NCBI GenBank assembly: GCA_900113425.1
Contig: FOZF01000001.1
Coordinates: 1,819,283-1,883,282 of the forward strand
Direction of reading: 5' to 3'
Source of the DNA: Stenotrophomonas maltophilia
GTDB taxonomy: Bacteria > Pseudomonadota > Gammaproteobacteria > Xanthomonadales > Xanthomonadaceae
DNA: 64,000 nucleotides
Positions 9,163 through 20,048 of this stretch are shown here, in pieces (within the stretch, counting starts at the first letter, position 1; each line of letters begins with the position of its first letter). The notes beneath the pieces were generated by a model. It ran no database searches. It saw only the letters and a list, made by a program, of their open reading frames with translations, and was not told the origin of the DNA. The position numbers were made by a program, and so were the translations under genes.

Positions 9163-10157
9163 GGCCTGCTCCCCCTTCCAATCAATCGCTTGATCCATTC
9201 GTTCATCTTCCCAGCACCTTGCCGCGAAACCGCAGCGTCATACACGAAATCCCGGAAATCCTGCGTCTCATCCTGCGAACAGATCCCTCCATTCGCACAA
9301 AAACTGTTGACCAGCACGCTGTCGGCCCCACACGGTAGACCGAGTTCGCAGGCCGCAAGCCGCCACGCCATTTCACTGAGCTGCTCGCCGGCGACCAGCC
9401 CGTCCAGTGCACTGTCACCGGCGGCGCGCACGCCCATTCCCGGAGCCAGGGCCATGAACGCCTCCGGATCGCGCGACAGGCGCACGCGCTCGACCAGGCC
9501 ACGGCGGTAGTCCGCGCTGTCGTGCAGCGGCTCACCTTCGGCGAACAGCGCGGCTTCGGCCGCCAGATTGCCCTGCGCGGCCGCCTTGCGACGCTCCGCC
9601 AGCACCAGCGCCGCGCCCAGTTTGTCGCCGGGCACGAACCCGCCGCAGCGCTGCGCCACGCGCTCGCGCGCATCGACCATGGCCGGTGCGGCACTCAGGC
9701 CCAGCCCCGCCAGCACGTTGTTGTCCAGGCGATACCCGCCCGGATCGACCGCGTACTGCGCGCAGTAGTCATACACCCGGCTTAGCATCCAGCGCGCTTC
9801 GTGGTTGCCACCGTCCGCCTGCGCGCGCAACCGCTGCGCATAGGCGAACAGATCGGTGGCGCCCTCGATGTCGGCCCGGATGTCCAGCGGCAGGCCGGAC
9901 GGCAGTGCGCCGCCCCGCTCGAAGGCCGCCAGACGCCGCGCCAGCGCCTCGGGCATGACCGGCATCGTCCCATCATCGTTGCCCGTCACCTGCACCGTCG
10001 GCAGCCCGGAGGCCTCTGCCGGCGGCGATACCGTGCCCACGTGCCCGCTGGCCCGATACCCGGCCACGCCCAGCACGGCCACCGCCGGCAGCACGAGCAA
10101 CCAGGTTTTCAGGGTCGGAGCGAGGGCCATCGGCAACGGAAAGCGTCGGGGGCGCAC
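9159..10157 (-). CDS. Hypothetical secreted or membrane-anchored protein
   Basis: Up to 332 residues; a start at the Met at codon 10 is also possible. The N-terminal hydrophobic stretch TWLLVLPAVAVLGVAGY is a signal anchor. The rest is Ala/Arg/Leu-rich and probably all-helical, with cysteines in YDYCAQY, AQRCGGF, AACELGLPCG and FCANGGICS that could form disulfides in the periplasm. The Y-x-Y and A-x-G-N-x-x-A pattern (QGNLAAEAAL) hints at Sel1-like repeats, but this is weak. Overlaps the next gene by 4 bp. Function unknown; it looks xanthomonad-specific. Confidence 0.7.
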   Translation of the reverse strand: MRPRRFPLPMALAPTLKTWLLVLPAVAVLGVAGYRASGHVGTVSPPAEASGLPTVQVTGNDDGTMPVMPEALARRLAAFERGGALPSGLPLDIRADIEGATDLFAYAQRLRAQADGGNHEARWMLSRVYDYCAQYAVDPGGYRLDNNVLAGLGLSAAPAMVDARERVAQRCGGFVPGDKLGAALVLAERRKAAAQGNLAAEAALFAEGEPLHDSADYRRGLVERVRLSRDPEAFMALAPGMGVRAAGDSALDGLVAGEQLSEMAWRLAACELGLPCGADSVLVNSFCANGGICSQDETQDFRDFVYDAAVSRQGAGKMNEWIKRLIGRGSRP

Positions 10158-10280
10158 AGGAAAGCGCGCAGTTTAGCAAGGCCCGGCAGGCCTGTCTGAA
10201 CGGGGGCCGTTCATCTCAGAGCATACGGAGACGCCCCGATGGTCTAGCATGGCCCCCTTTCCCGCGATTGCCCCCATCCC

Positions 10281-11201
10281 ATGCCGTTCCTGGAACTGAC
10301 CCTGCGTTGCACCGAAGCCACCCAGCCCCGCTATGAGAATGCGCTGGAGGACGTCGGGGCATTGGCCGTGACCCTGCTTGATGCCGAAGCCGACACCAGC
10401 AACGAGCAGGCGATCCTGGAACCAGGCGTGGGCGAGACGCCGCTGTGGGACAGCCTGGTGCTGACGGCGCTGTTCCCGGCTGACAGCAATGCGCTGTTGC
10501 TGCTGACGGCGCTGGAAGCGTTCGACCCGGAACTGGACTGGAGCGGTGGCAGCTTCCGCGCCGTCGAGGACGAGGACTGGGAGCGAGCCTGGCTGGACCA
10601 GTTCCAGCCGATGGACTTCGGCAGCCGCACCTGGATCGTGCCGTGGAACCATGAGCTGCCGGAGGCGGCGCAGGCCGCCGACGCGGCCGTCGTCCGGCTC
10701 GACCCGGGCCTGGCCTTCGGCTCCGGTACTCATCCCACCACCGCGCTGTGCCTGCGCTGGCTGGACCAGCTGGCCGTGGACGGCCAACTGCAGGGCCAGC
10801 GCGTGCTCGATTTCGGGTGCGGCTCGGGCATCCTCGCCCTGGCTGCGCTGAAGCTGGGCGCCGCCGAGGCGATCGGCGTGGACAATGATCCGCAGGCCCT
10901 GGTCGCGACCGCCGACAATGCCCAGCGCAATGGCGAGCAGGACCGCATGCAGGTCTATCTGCCACAGGACGAACCGGTGGCAACCTATCCCATCGTGGTC
11001 GCCAACATCCTCGCCTCGGCCCTCGATGCGCTGGCCGAACTGCTGGCCGCGCGCGTGGCCGGCGGTGGCCGCATCGCACTGTCGGGCATCCTGCATGGAC
11101 AGGAACACGAACTGCTGCAGCGTTACAGTGCCTGGTTCGACGACCTGCAGGCGAGCCGCGATGGCGACTGGATGCGCATCACCGGCGTGCGCCGCGCCTG
11201 A
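10281..11201 (+). CDS. prmA: Ribosomal protein L11 methyltransferase
   Basis: 306 residues, close to the E. coli length. The N-terminal L11-recognition domain begins [16 protein letters not shown]. The linker contains [19 protein letters not shown]. The SAM-binding Rossmann domain shows [19 protein letters not shown] (motif I), GVDNDPQAL (motif II) and [14 protein letters not shown] (the conserved NPPY-like N-ILA motif of PrmA). [13 protein letters not shown] lies just before motif I, as in the family. It trimethylates lysines and the N-terminus of L11. Transcribed divergently from the two-gene unknown cluster. Confidence 0.97.
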   Translation: MPFLELTLRCTEATQPRYENALEDVGALAVTLLDAEADTSNEQAILEPGVGETPLWDSLVLTALFPADSNALLLLTALEAFDPELDWSGGSFRAVEDEDWERAWLDQFQPMDFGSRTWIVPWNHELPEAAQAADAAVVRLDPGLAFGSGTHPTTALCLRWLDQLAVDGQLQGQRVLDFGCGSGILALAALKLGAAEAIGVDNDPQALVATADNAQRNGEQDRMQVYLPQDEPVATYPIVVANILASALDALAELLAARVAGGGRIALSGILHGQEHELLQRYSAWFDDLQASRDGDWMRITGVRRA

Positions 11202-11243
11202 TCGTGTTTGAATGAGCGCTCGACCCGAACCCGCACCGTGAGC

Positions 11244-12381
<1,138 letters not shown>

Positions 12382-12409
12382 GCGCGGATGGCGATGTCGT
12401 GGAAGCGGG

Positions 12410-13405
12410 TCACCCGCCGCCGCCCGCCTTCCAGTAATACCGCACCACGTGGAAGAACACCGGGGCGGCGAAGCACACCGAATCCAGCCGGTCGAGCATG
12501 CCGCCATGGCCCTCGATCATGTGGCCCCAGTCCTTGATGCCACGGTCGCGCTTGATCGCCGACATCACCAGGCCGCCCCAGAACCCCATCAGGTTGATCA
12601 ACAGCGACAGGCCGAACGCCTGCAGCGGCGTGAACGGCGTGATCCACCACAGCGCGGCGCCCACCGCGCTGGCACTCAGCACGCCACCGATGAAGCCCTC
12701 CACTGTCTTCGACGGCGACAGCCTGGGCGCGATCAGGCGCCTGCCCAGCAGCTTGCCCCAGATGTACTGCAACACGTCGGAGGACTGCACCACGATCACC
12801 AGGAACGCCAGCAGCAGCACGTTGCGCGCAGGCTCATGCCCGGGCACGCGCAGGTTCAGCAGCAGGGGTACGTGCGAAATGCAGAACACGCAGATCATCA
12901 GCCCCCACTGCACCTTGGCCGTGCGCTCCAGGTAATGCGTGGTGTCGCCACCGATGGTGGCCAGGATCGGCAGGAACAGGAACGCGTAGACCGGAATCAG
13001 CAGCGTGTACATGCCATACCAGTCGATCCACACCAGGTAGTACTGCCAGGGCAGCACGATGTAGAACGCCGCCAGCAGCGCGTAGTAGTCACCTGACCGG
13101 GTGGGCGCCAGGGTGATGAACTCGCGCAGGGCAAACAGCGAGATGATCGCGAACAGCACGATCACCCCGGCCCGGCCGAACAGCAGCGCCAGGCCGACCA
13201 CGATCGCCATCACCCACCAGGCGCGGATGCGCGAGACCAGATTGGCGATGACCGCGCTGGGCCGTCCACGCTGCCGCCAGCGCAGGGTCTCGGCCACCAG
13301 CGTCGCCAGCACCAGCACCGCGCCGACCCCGGCGAACAGCAGCCCGGTCTGCTGGCCGACGCTGCGCGCGGCGAGATCACCCGATACGGCGATCAGCCCG
13401 CTCAT
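12410..13405 (-). CDS. Phosphatidate cytidylyltransferase (CdsA paralogue, YnbB-like)
   Basis: 331 residues, multi-pass. Hydrophobic segments run throughout (GLLFAGVGAVLVLATLVAE, WWVMAIVVGLALLFGRAGVIVLFAI). A CDP-diacylglycerol synthase-type C-terminal block, LSPSKTVEGFIGG, is followed by FWGGLVMSAIKRDRGIKDWG and GGMLDRLDSV, the S-x(8)-K-R-x(3)-K-D-x(5)-G-H-G-G-x(2)-D-R-x-D signature. The start overlaps the upstream acyltransferase stop as ATGA. Its place beside a CDP-alcohol phosphatidyltransferase and a hydrolase-methyltransferase fusion suggests the operon-specific paralogue (E. coli ynbB), not the housekeeping cdsA. Confidence 0.85.
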   Translation of the reverse strand: MSGLIAVSGDLAARSVGQQTGLLFAGVGAVLVLATLVAETLRWRQRGRPSAVIANLVSRIRAWWVMAIVVGLALLFGRAGVIVLFAIISLFALREFITLAPTRSGDYYALLAAFYIVLPWQYYLVWIDWYGMYTLLIPVYAFLFLPILATIGGDTTHYLERTAKVQWGLMICVFCISHVPLLLNLRVPGHEPARNVLLLAFLVIVVQSSDVLQYIWGKLLGRRLIAPRLSPSKTVEGFIGGVLSASAVGAALWWITPFTPLQAFGLSLLINLMGFWGGLVMSAIKRDRGIKDWGHMIEGHGGMLDRLDSVCFAAPVFFHVVRYYWKAGGGG

Positions 13406-14031
13406 GCGCGTCCTCCGTCCGGTGCCAGATCCAGCAGCGCCTGGCGGCTGCGCTCGAGAAACGCCGTCTTGTCCTCGTCGGCCTGCAGCCGCAGCGGAGT
13501 GCCGAAGGTGGCCGTGCACAGCAACGGCAATGGGAGGAACCGTCCCTTGGGCATCACCCGCTTCAGGTTGTCGATCCACACGGGGACGAATTCCAGTTCC
13601 GGACGCTGCCGCGCGAGATGGTAGATGCCACTCTTGAATGGCAGCAGCGGCTCGTCGCCGACGTTGCGCGTGCCTTCCGGGAACAGGATCAGTGAGCACT
13701 CCGCATCCACCGCGTCGCGCAGCGCCTGCAGCGGATCCTGGTGGCGGCGCGCCGCTTCGCGCTCGACCAGCACGCCGTTGAACACCGCATCGATCAGGTA
13801 GCGACGCAGGGCATCACGCTGCCAGTACTCGGCCGCCGCCACCGGACGCACCTGCCGCCGCAGTGCCGGCGGCATCGACGACCAGATCAGCACGAAATCA
13901 CCGTGGCTGGCGTGGTTGCCGTAGTAGACACGGCGCTCGCTGGAGGGCGCGCAGCCGAGCCACAGCGCCCGGGCACCGGTGAGCACGTGGATGGCGCCAC
14001 TGCAGGCGCGGGCGATCAGTTCAGCAAACAT
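13402..14031 (-). CDS. 1-acyl-sn-glycerol-3-phosphate acyltransferase family protein
   Basis: 209-residue PlsC-type acyltransferase. The catalytic NHx4D motif appears as NHASHGD near residue 39, the acyl-acceptor motif as FPEGTRN near residue 115, and PLLPFKSGIYHLA and FVPVWIDNL follow. GGGAG lies 6 nt upstream of the ATG. It is 12 bp downstream of the truncated PAP2 gene and overlaps the cytidylyltransferase gene by 4 bp. This position between ynbD-like and ynbB-like genes is the main difference from the E. coli ynb order, and suggests the operon makes or remodels its own phosphatidate. Confidence 0.87.
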   Translation of the reverse strand: MFAELIARACSGAIHVLTGARALWLGCAPSSERRVYYGNHASHGDFVLIWSSMPPALRRQVRPVAAAEYWQRDALRRYLIDAVFNGVLVEREAARRHQDPLQALRDAVDAECSLILFPEGTRNVGDEPLLPFKSGIYHLARQRPELEFVPVWIDNLKRVMPKGRFLPLPLLCTATFGTPLRLQADEDKTAFLERSRQALLDLAPDGGRA

Positions 14032-14043
14032 CGACGTCTCCCA

Positions 14044-14355
14044 TCAGGTCTGCGGCCACAGCACGGCCAGCAGCAGCGTGGCGAACTGCAGCAGCTCCAG
14101 GCGCTGCCGGCACAGGAAGAACGACACCGCGTAGAACAGGTCGATCGACCAGTACGGCACGATCGTCCAGGGCACGAACGGAATGCGCCTCTCCCAGTCG
14201 AACACGACAACCGGAACCACGTCGTGCCGGCCGGCCATCCAGTTGGCAAAGCCATAACTGGCGAAGAAGAACGGGCCCAGCACCGCCAGCCACAGCAGTG
14301 CGCGGCGCCACGGACGCGGTGCATCGGCAACGATCGGTGTTGCGGTGATGGCCAT
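14044..14355 (-). pseudogene. Truncated PAP2-type phosphatase (YnbD-like remnant)
   Basis: 103 codons with two or three membrane segments: LLWLAVLGPFFFASYGFANWM, VPWTIVPYWSIDLFYAVSFFL and a terminal LLQFATLLLAVLW. The first 80 residues look like the N-terminus of the PAP2/dual-specificity phosphatase proteins that accompany hydrolase-methyltransferase fusions; those are about 430 residues. The PAP2 catalytic motifs (KxxxxxxRP, SGH, RxxxxxHxxxD) and the CX5R phosphatase loop are absent, and only 12 bp separate the stop from the next gene, so the missing part is deleted rather than frameshifted. The start overlaps the upstream stop by 1 nt. It may still be translated. Homology is from recall. 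Confidence 0.6.
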
Positions 14356-16118
14356 CAGGCGACCCGACGTGCCAGCGATACGGTGAAGATGCCGAACGCA
14401 TCGATGCGCTGGGTCACCTTCTCGAAGCCAGACAGCCGCACCAGCTCGTCCATCTCCTGCTGGGTGCGCCGTCGCATGACCCAGGCCGCGCCTCCGCGAT
14501 GGCTGGTGAGTGCACGGGCGATGAATTCCAGCTGCGGGTGCCAGGGTTGGCCGGTATAGGCCAGGTAGCCCCCCTCCGGCACCACCGCGGCAATACCCTG
14601 CAGCGAACGCAGCACCGCATCGTTGTCGGGGAACAGCTCGTACAGGCCTGAGACCACTGCCAGCGTCGGCGCGGGTTCCACCGTCGCCAGCAACGCCGGA
14701 TCGAACGCGTCGCCCTGCTCGAAGCGGGCGATGCCGGCGGCTCCCAGCCGTTCGATCAATGCCTGGCCCTGGGTCACGTTGAGCGGGCTGAAATCACGCA
14801 GCACGATGCGGTCAGCGCGCTGTTCGCCCTGGCCCAGGGCTTCCAGCACATAGCGGCCATGGCCGGCGGCCACGTCCAGCACCTGCACCGGCAGATCCTG
14901 GCCGCGCAGGCGCGTGGCGGCATCTCGCAGCAGTTCCTGCAGGTGCTGGCCACGCACGCGGATGCCACGCCAGCCGATCGCATCGAGGTAGTTGCGGTCG
15001 ATCATCCGCCCCACCGGCCCCTTGCCGCGCGCTTCGTCGCGGTAGATGTAGTCCAGCGTGCTGCCGGAATCGAAACCGGTCTGCAGGCCCAGCGCGATGC
15101 CTTCGGACAGGGTGCCGCCCAGGCGCAGGCCGGCGCGCACCCCGCGCCAGCGCAGGTCGGCCAGGCTGTTGCGTTCCGGTGGCCAGGCCAGGATCTCCGA
15201 TTCCTCGAACGTCGGCCCATGCCGGTGCGCGTCGCGCCGCGACAGCGTGCGCACCGGTTCGGCGAAACGCGCCTGGATGAAGTCGCGGATGCGCGCCAGT
15301 GCCGGCGCACGATCGCGCTCGCCCAGCGTGTCGTGGAAGAAGCCCGGCAGGTGCACGCGCTCCTTGATCGGACTGGACAGGCGCTCATAGAAACGGTCCT
15401 GCGGACCACGGTGCACCACGAAGTCGGAGCCGGACACCAGCAGCTGCACCGGCACGCTGATGGCCTGCGCGTCGGCCACGATGCGGTCGGCGGCTTCATA
15501 CAGGCCCAGCAGCACGCGTACCGAGATCGGCCGGGTGATCAGTGGATCGGTGCGGTAACTCTCCACCCGTGCCGGATCATGCGTCAGCCACTGCGGCTTG
15601 ACGTAGCTGTTGACGAAAAAATTGCCGCGCAGCTTCTGCATCAGGGCCAGGCCTGGACGCGCGAACGGCACATACAGCTTCACCTTGAATGCCGGTGAAG
15701 CCAGCACCAGCGCGCGCAGGCGGGGGGCATAGTCGTGTACCCAGGTCGCAGCGATGACCGCGCCCACGCTCTGCGCGACCACGACGATGTCCTCGACCGC
15801 GATGCCGTACTCGCTGCCGATGTGGGCGATGAAGCAGTCCAGGTCGCGCACCAGCGCAGGGAAACCCGGTGCGTCGCCACGCTCGCCCGGCGAACGCCCA
15901 TTGCCGCGCGCATCCCAGGCGAAGAAGGCGATCTCCGGCAGGTCCAGCTCGTCGACCAGATGGGTGACCCGCCCTGAATGCTCGTGGCCGCGATGCAGCA
16001 GCACGATGGCCCGCACCGTGCGCGCCGGTGATGTACCTGCGGCAGCAACCGGCCAATGCCGGTAGAACAGCGGTACGTGGTCGAAGCTGTGGAATTCCCG
16101 TTCCTGCACCTGACGCAT
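14355..16118 (-). CDS. Bifunctional alpha/beta hydrolase / SAM-dependent methyltransferase (YnbC-like)
   Basis: 587 residues with two domains. Residues about 1-290 form an alpha/beta hydrolase (lysophospholipase type): [12 protein letters not shown] oxyanion region, nucleophile elbow [11 protein letters not shown] (Ser), and a late [11 protein letters not shown] that supplies the His. Residues about 380-587 form a class I methyltransferase: [16 protein letters not shown] (motif I), [13 protein letters not shown] and [21 protein letters not shown] precedes the ATG. The same fusion occurs in E. coli ynbC. It lies 24 bp after the CDP-alcohol phosphatidyltransferase gene. Its substrate is unknown; a lipid with a methylatable headgroup is plausible. 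Confidence 0.87.
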   Translation of the reverse strand: MRQVQEREFHSFDHVPLFYRHWPVAAAGTSPARTVRAIVLLHRGHEHSGRVTHLVDELDLPEIAFFAWDARGNGRSPGERGDAPGFPALVRDLDCFIAHIGSEYGIAVEDIVVVAQSVGAVIAATWVHDYAPRLRALVLASPAFKVKLYVPFARPGLALMQKLRGNFFVNSYVKPQWLTHDPARVESYRTDPLITRPISVRVLLGLYEAADRIVADAQAISVPVQLLVSGSDFVVHRGPQDRFYERLSSPIKERVHLPGFFHDTLGERDRAPALARIRDFIQARFAEPVRTLSRRDAHRHGPTFEESEILAWPPERNSLADLRWRGVRAGLRLGGTLSEGIALGLQTGFDSGSTLDYIYRDEARGKGPVGRMIDRNYLDAIGWRGIRVRGQHLQELLRDAATRLRGQDLPVQVLDVAAGHGRYVLEALGQGEQRADRIVLRDFSPLNVTQGQALIERLGAAGIARFEQGDAFDPALLATVEPAPTLAVVSGLYELFPDNDAVLRSLQGIAAVVPEGGYLAYTGQPWHPQLEFIARALTSHRGGAAWVMRRRTQQEMDELVRLSGFEKVTQRIDAFGIFTVSLARRVA

Positions 16119-16142
16119 GCCTTCTCCTGGTGGGCTGTTGAC

Positions 16143-16760
16143 TTATCGCTGCGCTGTGGCGGCTTCCTTCAGTCCCCGCCGGACGCGGTTGACCGCTGTT
16201 ACCCCGCACAGCAGCGCCATCGCTGCGGCCACGCCGCCGACCGTCAAGGCACCGGCCCAGCCGAACGCCAGCAGCAGGCCCAGCACGCCGATGACGAAGG
16301 CACGGTCGCTCTTGCCCATCGGGCCGTCGTAGCGGCGGCTGGCACCGACCATCAGGCCCAGCACACCGGCGTACTCGCTCAGTGCTGCGCCCCAGGCCAG
16401 CAACCACAGCGCTTCCGGGCGCACGCCCGGCACGCTGAGCAGGCTCAGGTACAGCGCCGCATCGGCCACCACATCGCACAGCTCGTTCAGATAGGCGCCC
16501 AGGCGCGACTGCTGGCCGAACTCGCGGGCCAGCATGCCGTCCACGGCATTGAGGGCCATGCGCAGCAGCATCCACACCGGCAGGGCCAGATACAGCAGCG
16601 GTTGCTGTGGCCCACAGCACCAGACGACGACGGCGACCAGCAGCGAGACCACGGCAGCGGCCACGGTCACTGCATTGGCGGTGATCCCCGCGCGATGCAG
16701 GCCACTTACGGCCGGACGCAGCAGGTCCTGGAAACGTCCTTTCAATGCATAGATCGACAC
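16143..16760 (-). CDS. CDP-alcohol phosphatidyltransferase family protein (YnbA-like)
   Basis: 205 residues, about six membrane helices, from GTG 16760 ([10 protein letters not shown] after initiation). The family signature is DxxDGxxARx8GxxxDxxxD; here it reads [18 protein letters not shown] then [12 protein letters not shown]. The first and third Asp positions are therefore Asn, while the second and fourth are kept. Such enzymes normally transfer a phosphatidyl group from CDP-diacylglycerol to an alcohol. First gene of a five-gene minus-strand operon; 210 bp of divergent promoter region separates it from purH. Confidence 0.84.
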   Translation of the reverse strand: MSIYALKGRFQDLLRPAVSGLHRAGITANAVTVAAAVVSLLVAVVVWCCGPQQPLLYLALPVWMLLRMALNAVDGMLAREFGQQSRLGAYLNELCDVVADAALYLSLLSVPGVRPEALWLLAWGAALSEYAGVLGLMVGASRRYDGPMGKSDRAFVIGVLGLLLAFGWAGALTVGGVAAAMALLCGVTAVNRVRRGLKEAATAQR

Positions 16761-16970
16761 GATCCGAACCCGCAGCTCCCTGGCAGTTCCGCCACAGCCT
16801 ACCCGATCGGGAGCGCACCTCCGTCGAAATGTCCGCGGCACGGCGGCGGCCAGGGCGTACCGAAGGCGGCCACAAGGCCGTTGGCGCCGGTCAATTTTGA
16901 CGCCGGCGCCCGCCGTCGGCCCCCACCGCCTACAATATCGGCCCCGCTCCGCTGCCGATTGCCCCGTCCC

Positions 16971-18554
16971 ATGACTGCTGATCTGTTGCCCGTCCGCCGG
17001 GCCCTCCTCTCCGTTTCCGACAAGACCGGCTTGGTCGAGCTGGCCACCGCACTGGCCGCCCGCGGCGTCGAGCTGCTGTCCACCGGCGGCACCGCCAAGG
17101 CGATCCGTGATGCAGGCCTGGCCGTGAAGGACGTCGCCGACGTCACCGGTTTCCCGGAAATGATGGACGGGCGGGTCAAGACCCTGCACCCGATGGTGCA
17201 CGGCGGCCTGCTGGGCCGCTCGGGCCTGGATGACGCGGTGATGGCCGAACACGGCATCGGCGCCATCGACCTGCTGGTACTGAACCTGTACCCGTTCGAA
17301 TCGGTCACCGCCAAGGCCGACTGCACCCTGGCCGACGCGGTGGAGAACATCGACATCGGCGGCCCGGCCATGCTGCGCTCGGCGGCCAAGAACTTCGCGC
17401 GCGTGGCCGTGGCCACCGACCCGTCGCAGTACGCCGAGCTGCTGGGCGCCCTGGACGCCCATGATGGCCAGCTGCCGGCGGCCACCCGCTTCGCCTTCTC
17501 GGTCGCCGCGTTCAACCGCGTCGCCCAGTACGATGCCGCGATCAGCAACTACCTGTCGGCGGTCACCGCCACCGACGCCGCCGTGCCGGTGCGTGCCGAG
17601 TACCCGGCGCAGATGAACTCCACCTTCGTCAAGGTGATGGACCTGCGCTACGGCGAGAACCCCCACCAGAGCGGCGCGTTCTACCGCGACCTGTATCCGG
17701 TGCCGGGCACCCTGGCCACCTTCCAGCAGCTGCAGGGCAAGGAGCTGAGCTACAACAACCTGGCCGATGCCGATGCCGCGTGGGAATGCGTGCGCCAGTT
17801 CGATGCGCCGGCCTGTGTCATCGTCAAGCACGCCAACCCGTGCGGTGTGGCGGTGGGTGCCGGCAACGGCGATGCCTACGAGCTGGCCTACGCCACCGAC
17901 CCGACCAGTGCCTTCGGCGGCATCATCGCCTTCAACAAGCCACTGGACGCTGCCACCGCGCAGGTCATCCTGGACCGTCAGTTCGTGGAAGTGCTGATCG
18001 CCCCGGACTACGAGCCGGCGGCGCTGGAATACGCGCAGAAGAAGGCCAACGTGCGCGTGCTGCGCATTCCGCACGGCGACGGCCTGAACAACTTCGACAG
18101 CAAGCGTGTCGGCTCGGGCCTGCTGCTGCAGTCCTCGGACAACCGCGGCATGACCCGTGACGAGCTGAAGGTGGTCAGCAGGCTGGCACCGACCGACAAG
18201 CAGTTCACCGACCTGCTGTTCGCCTGGAAGGTCGCCAAGTTCGTGAAGTCCAACGCGATTGTGTACGCCAAGGACAACCGCACCATCGGCGTCGGTGCCG
18301 GCCAGATGAGCCGCGTGTATTCGGCGCGCATCGCCGGCATCAAGGCGGCCGACGCGAACCTGGTGGTTGAAGGGTCGGTGATGGCCTCCGATGCGTTCTT
18401 CCCGTTCCGCGACGGCATCGATGCCGCCGCCGCCGCCGGCATCAAGGCGGTCATCCAGCCGGGCGGCTCGATGCGCGACGCCGAGGTGATCGCCGCCGCC
18501 GACGAGCATGGCCTGGCCATGGTGTTCACCGGCGTGCGCCACTTCCGCCACTGA
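16971..18554 (+). CDS. purH: Bifunctional AICAR transformylase / IMP cyclohydrolase
   Basis: 527 residues. N-terminal IMP cyclohydrolase domain: [62 protein letters not shown]-terminal AICAR transformylase: [39 protein letters not shown] (catalytic Lys/His), [34 protein letters not shown]. It performs the last two steps of de novo purine synthesis. ATG 16971 begins the cyclohydrolase domain directly. A TACAAT box about 35 bp upstream could be the -10. Confidence 0.98.
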   Translation: MTADLLPVRRALLSVSDKTGLVELATALAARGVELLSTGGTAKAIRDAGLAVKDVADVTGFPEMMDGRVKTLHPMVHGGLLGRSGLDDAVMAEHGIGAIDLLVLNLYPFESVTAKADCTLADAVENIDIGGPAMLRSAAKNFARVAVATDPSQYAELLGALDAHDGQLPAATRFAFSVAAFNRVAQYDAAISNYLSAVTATDAAVPVRAEYPAQMNSTFVKVMDLRYGENPHQSGAFYRDLYPVPGTLATFQQLQGKELSYNNLADADAAWECVRQFDAPACVIVKHANPCGVAVGAGNGDAYELAYATDPTSAFGGIIAFNKPLDAATAQVILDRQFVEVLIAPDYEPAALEYAQKKANVRVLRIPHGDGLNNFDSKRVGSGLLLQSSDNRGMTRDELKVVSRLAPTDKQFTDLLFAWKVAKFVKSNAIVYAKDNRTIGVGAGQMSRVYSARIAGIKAADANLVVEGSVMASDAFFPFRDGIDAAAAAGIKAVIQPGGSMRDAEVIAAADEHGLAMVFTGVRHFRH

Positions 18555-18565
18555 TCCGCATCACC

Positions 18566-18594
18566 AAGCCGGGCCCTGCCCGGCTTTTCTTTTC
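18566..18594 (+). terminator. Hairpin terminator between purH and purD
   Basis: AAGCCGGGC-CCT-GCCCGGCTT, a 9-bp stem with a 3-nt loop followed by TTCTTTTCT. It lies 12 bp after the purH stop and 22 bp before the purD start. Full or partial termination here would lower purD relative to purH unless purD has its own promoter. Confidence 0.8.
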
Positions 18595-18615
18595 TGCTTA
18601 CGAGAACCCTGTCCC

Positions 18616-19899
18616 ATGAAGATCCTCGTCATCGGCTCCGGCGGCCGCGAACACGCCCTGGCATGGAAGCTGGCCCAGTCCTCCCGCGTCGATGAGGTAC
18701 TCGTGGCACCCGGCAACGCCGGCACCGCCACCGAAGACAAGTGCCGCAACGTGGCGGTGAAGGTCACCGACATCGATGGCCTGCTGGCCCTGGCCCAGGC
18801 CGAAGGTATTGAACTCACCGTGGTCGGCCCGGAAGTACCGCTGGTGGCAGGCGTGGTCGACCGGTTCCGTGCCGCCGGCCTGCGCATCTTCGGGCCGACC
18901 GCCGCCGCCGCCCAGCTGGAAGGCAGCAAGGCCTACGCCAAGGACTTCCTGGCGCGCCACAACATCCCGACCGCGTTCTACGCCGTGCACACCGACGTGG
19001 ACGCCGCCCTGGCCTACATCCGCGAGAAGGGTGCGCCGATCGTGGTGAAGGCCGACGGCCTGGCCGCCGGCAAGGGGGTGATTGTGGCGCTGACCCTGGC
19101 CGAGGCCGAGGATGCGGTGCGCGACATGCTCTCCGGCAACGCGTTCGGCGACGCCGGCGCGCGCGTGGTGATCGAGGAATTCCTCGACGGCGAGGAAGCC
19201 AGCTTCATTTCGATGGTCGATGGCGTGCATGCGCTGCCGATGGCCACCTCGCAGGATCACAAGCGTGTCGGCGACGGTGATACCGGGCCGAACACCGGCG
19301 GCATGGGCGCGTACTCACCGGCCCCGGTGGTCACGCCGGAGGTGCACGCGCGGGTGATGCGCGAAGTGGTGAACCCGACCGTACAGGGCATGATCGCCGA
19401 CGGCATTCCGTTCACCGGCTTCCTCTACGCGGGCCTGATGATCGATGCCAGCGGCGCACCGAAGGTGATCGAGTTCAACGTGCGCTTCGGCGATCCGGAA
19501 ACCCAGCCGGTGATGCTGCGCCTGCAGTCGGATCTGGTGGACCTGGTGGAAGCGGCCATCGATGGCCGCCTGGACCAGATTGACGCACAGTGGGATGAGC
19601 GCCCGTCGCTGGGTGTGGTGCTGGCGGCGAAACCTTACCCGGAAGCGCCGATCACCGGTGACGTGATTTCCGGCCTGGATGATATGCCGGCCAGCGCCAA
19701 GGTGTTCCATGCCGGTACGGCACTGGATGCGCAGGGCCAGGTGGTCAGTGCCGGCGGCCGCGTGCTGTGCGTGGCGGCGCTGGGTGACAGCGTGCGCGAT
19801 GCGCAGGCCAATGCCTACGCCGGCGTGGCCAAGGTCAGCTGGGCCAACGAGTTCCATCGCAATGACATCGGCTGGCGCGCGATCGCACGCGAGGGGTAA
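18616..19899 (+). CDS. purD: Phosphoribosylamine-glycine ligase
   Basis: 427 residues, ATP-grasp enzyme of purine synthesis (5-phosphoribosylamine + glycine to GAR). Start [34 protein letters not shown]-grasp loop [62 protein letters not shown] (metal site). Full length. It follows purH at 61 bp with a hairpin in between. Confidence 0.98.
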   Translation: MKILVIGSGGREHALAWKLAQSSRVDEVLVAPGNAGTATEDKCRNVAVKVTDIDGLLALAQAEGIELTVVGPEVPLVAGVVDRFRAAGLRIFGPTAAAAQLEGSKAYAKDFLARHNIPTAFYAVHTDVDAALAYIREKGAPIVVKADGLAAGKGVIVALTLAEAEDAVRDMLSGNAFGDAGARVVIEEFLDGEEASFISMVDGVHALPMATSQDHKRVGDGDTGPNTGGMGAYSPAPVVTPEVHARVMREVVNPTVQGMIADGIPFTGFLYAGLMIDASGAPKVIEFNVRFGDPETQPVMLRLQSDLVDLVEAAIDGRLDQIDAQWDERPSLGVVLAAKPYPEAPITGDVISGLDDMPASAKVFHAGTALDAQGQVVSAGGRVLCVAALGDSVRDAQANAYAGVAKVSWANEFHRNDIGWRAIAREG

Positions 19900-20048
19900 G
19901 GCCTGGTAGATCCACCACGCAGCCTCCTGCATGGAACCAGATCACGGATTCTGGGAGTCTTCACCGTCCTCGGCATGGAAGCCAGGACGGTGCGCTTCGG
20001 GAAGAGGCGACGCACGTCAAGCGAAGGAAATTACGTTGAGTGAATCCG

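Noticed and set aside
13406..13699. Upstream extension of the cytidylyltransferase frame
   Set aside because: It overlaps the acyltransferase gene out of frame; the ATG at 13405, in an ATGA overlap, begins the first membrane helix.
16761..18551. Minus-strand extension of the CDP-alcohol phosphatidyltransferase frame through purH
   Set aside because: Only the last 205 codons show family sequence; the upstream part is antisense to purH.
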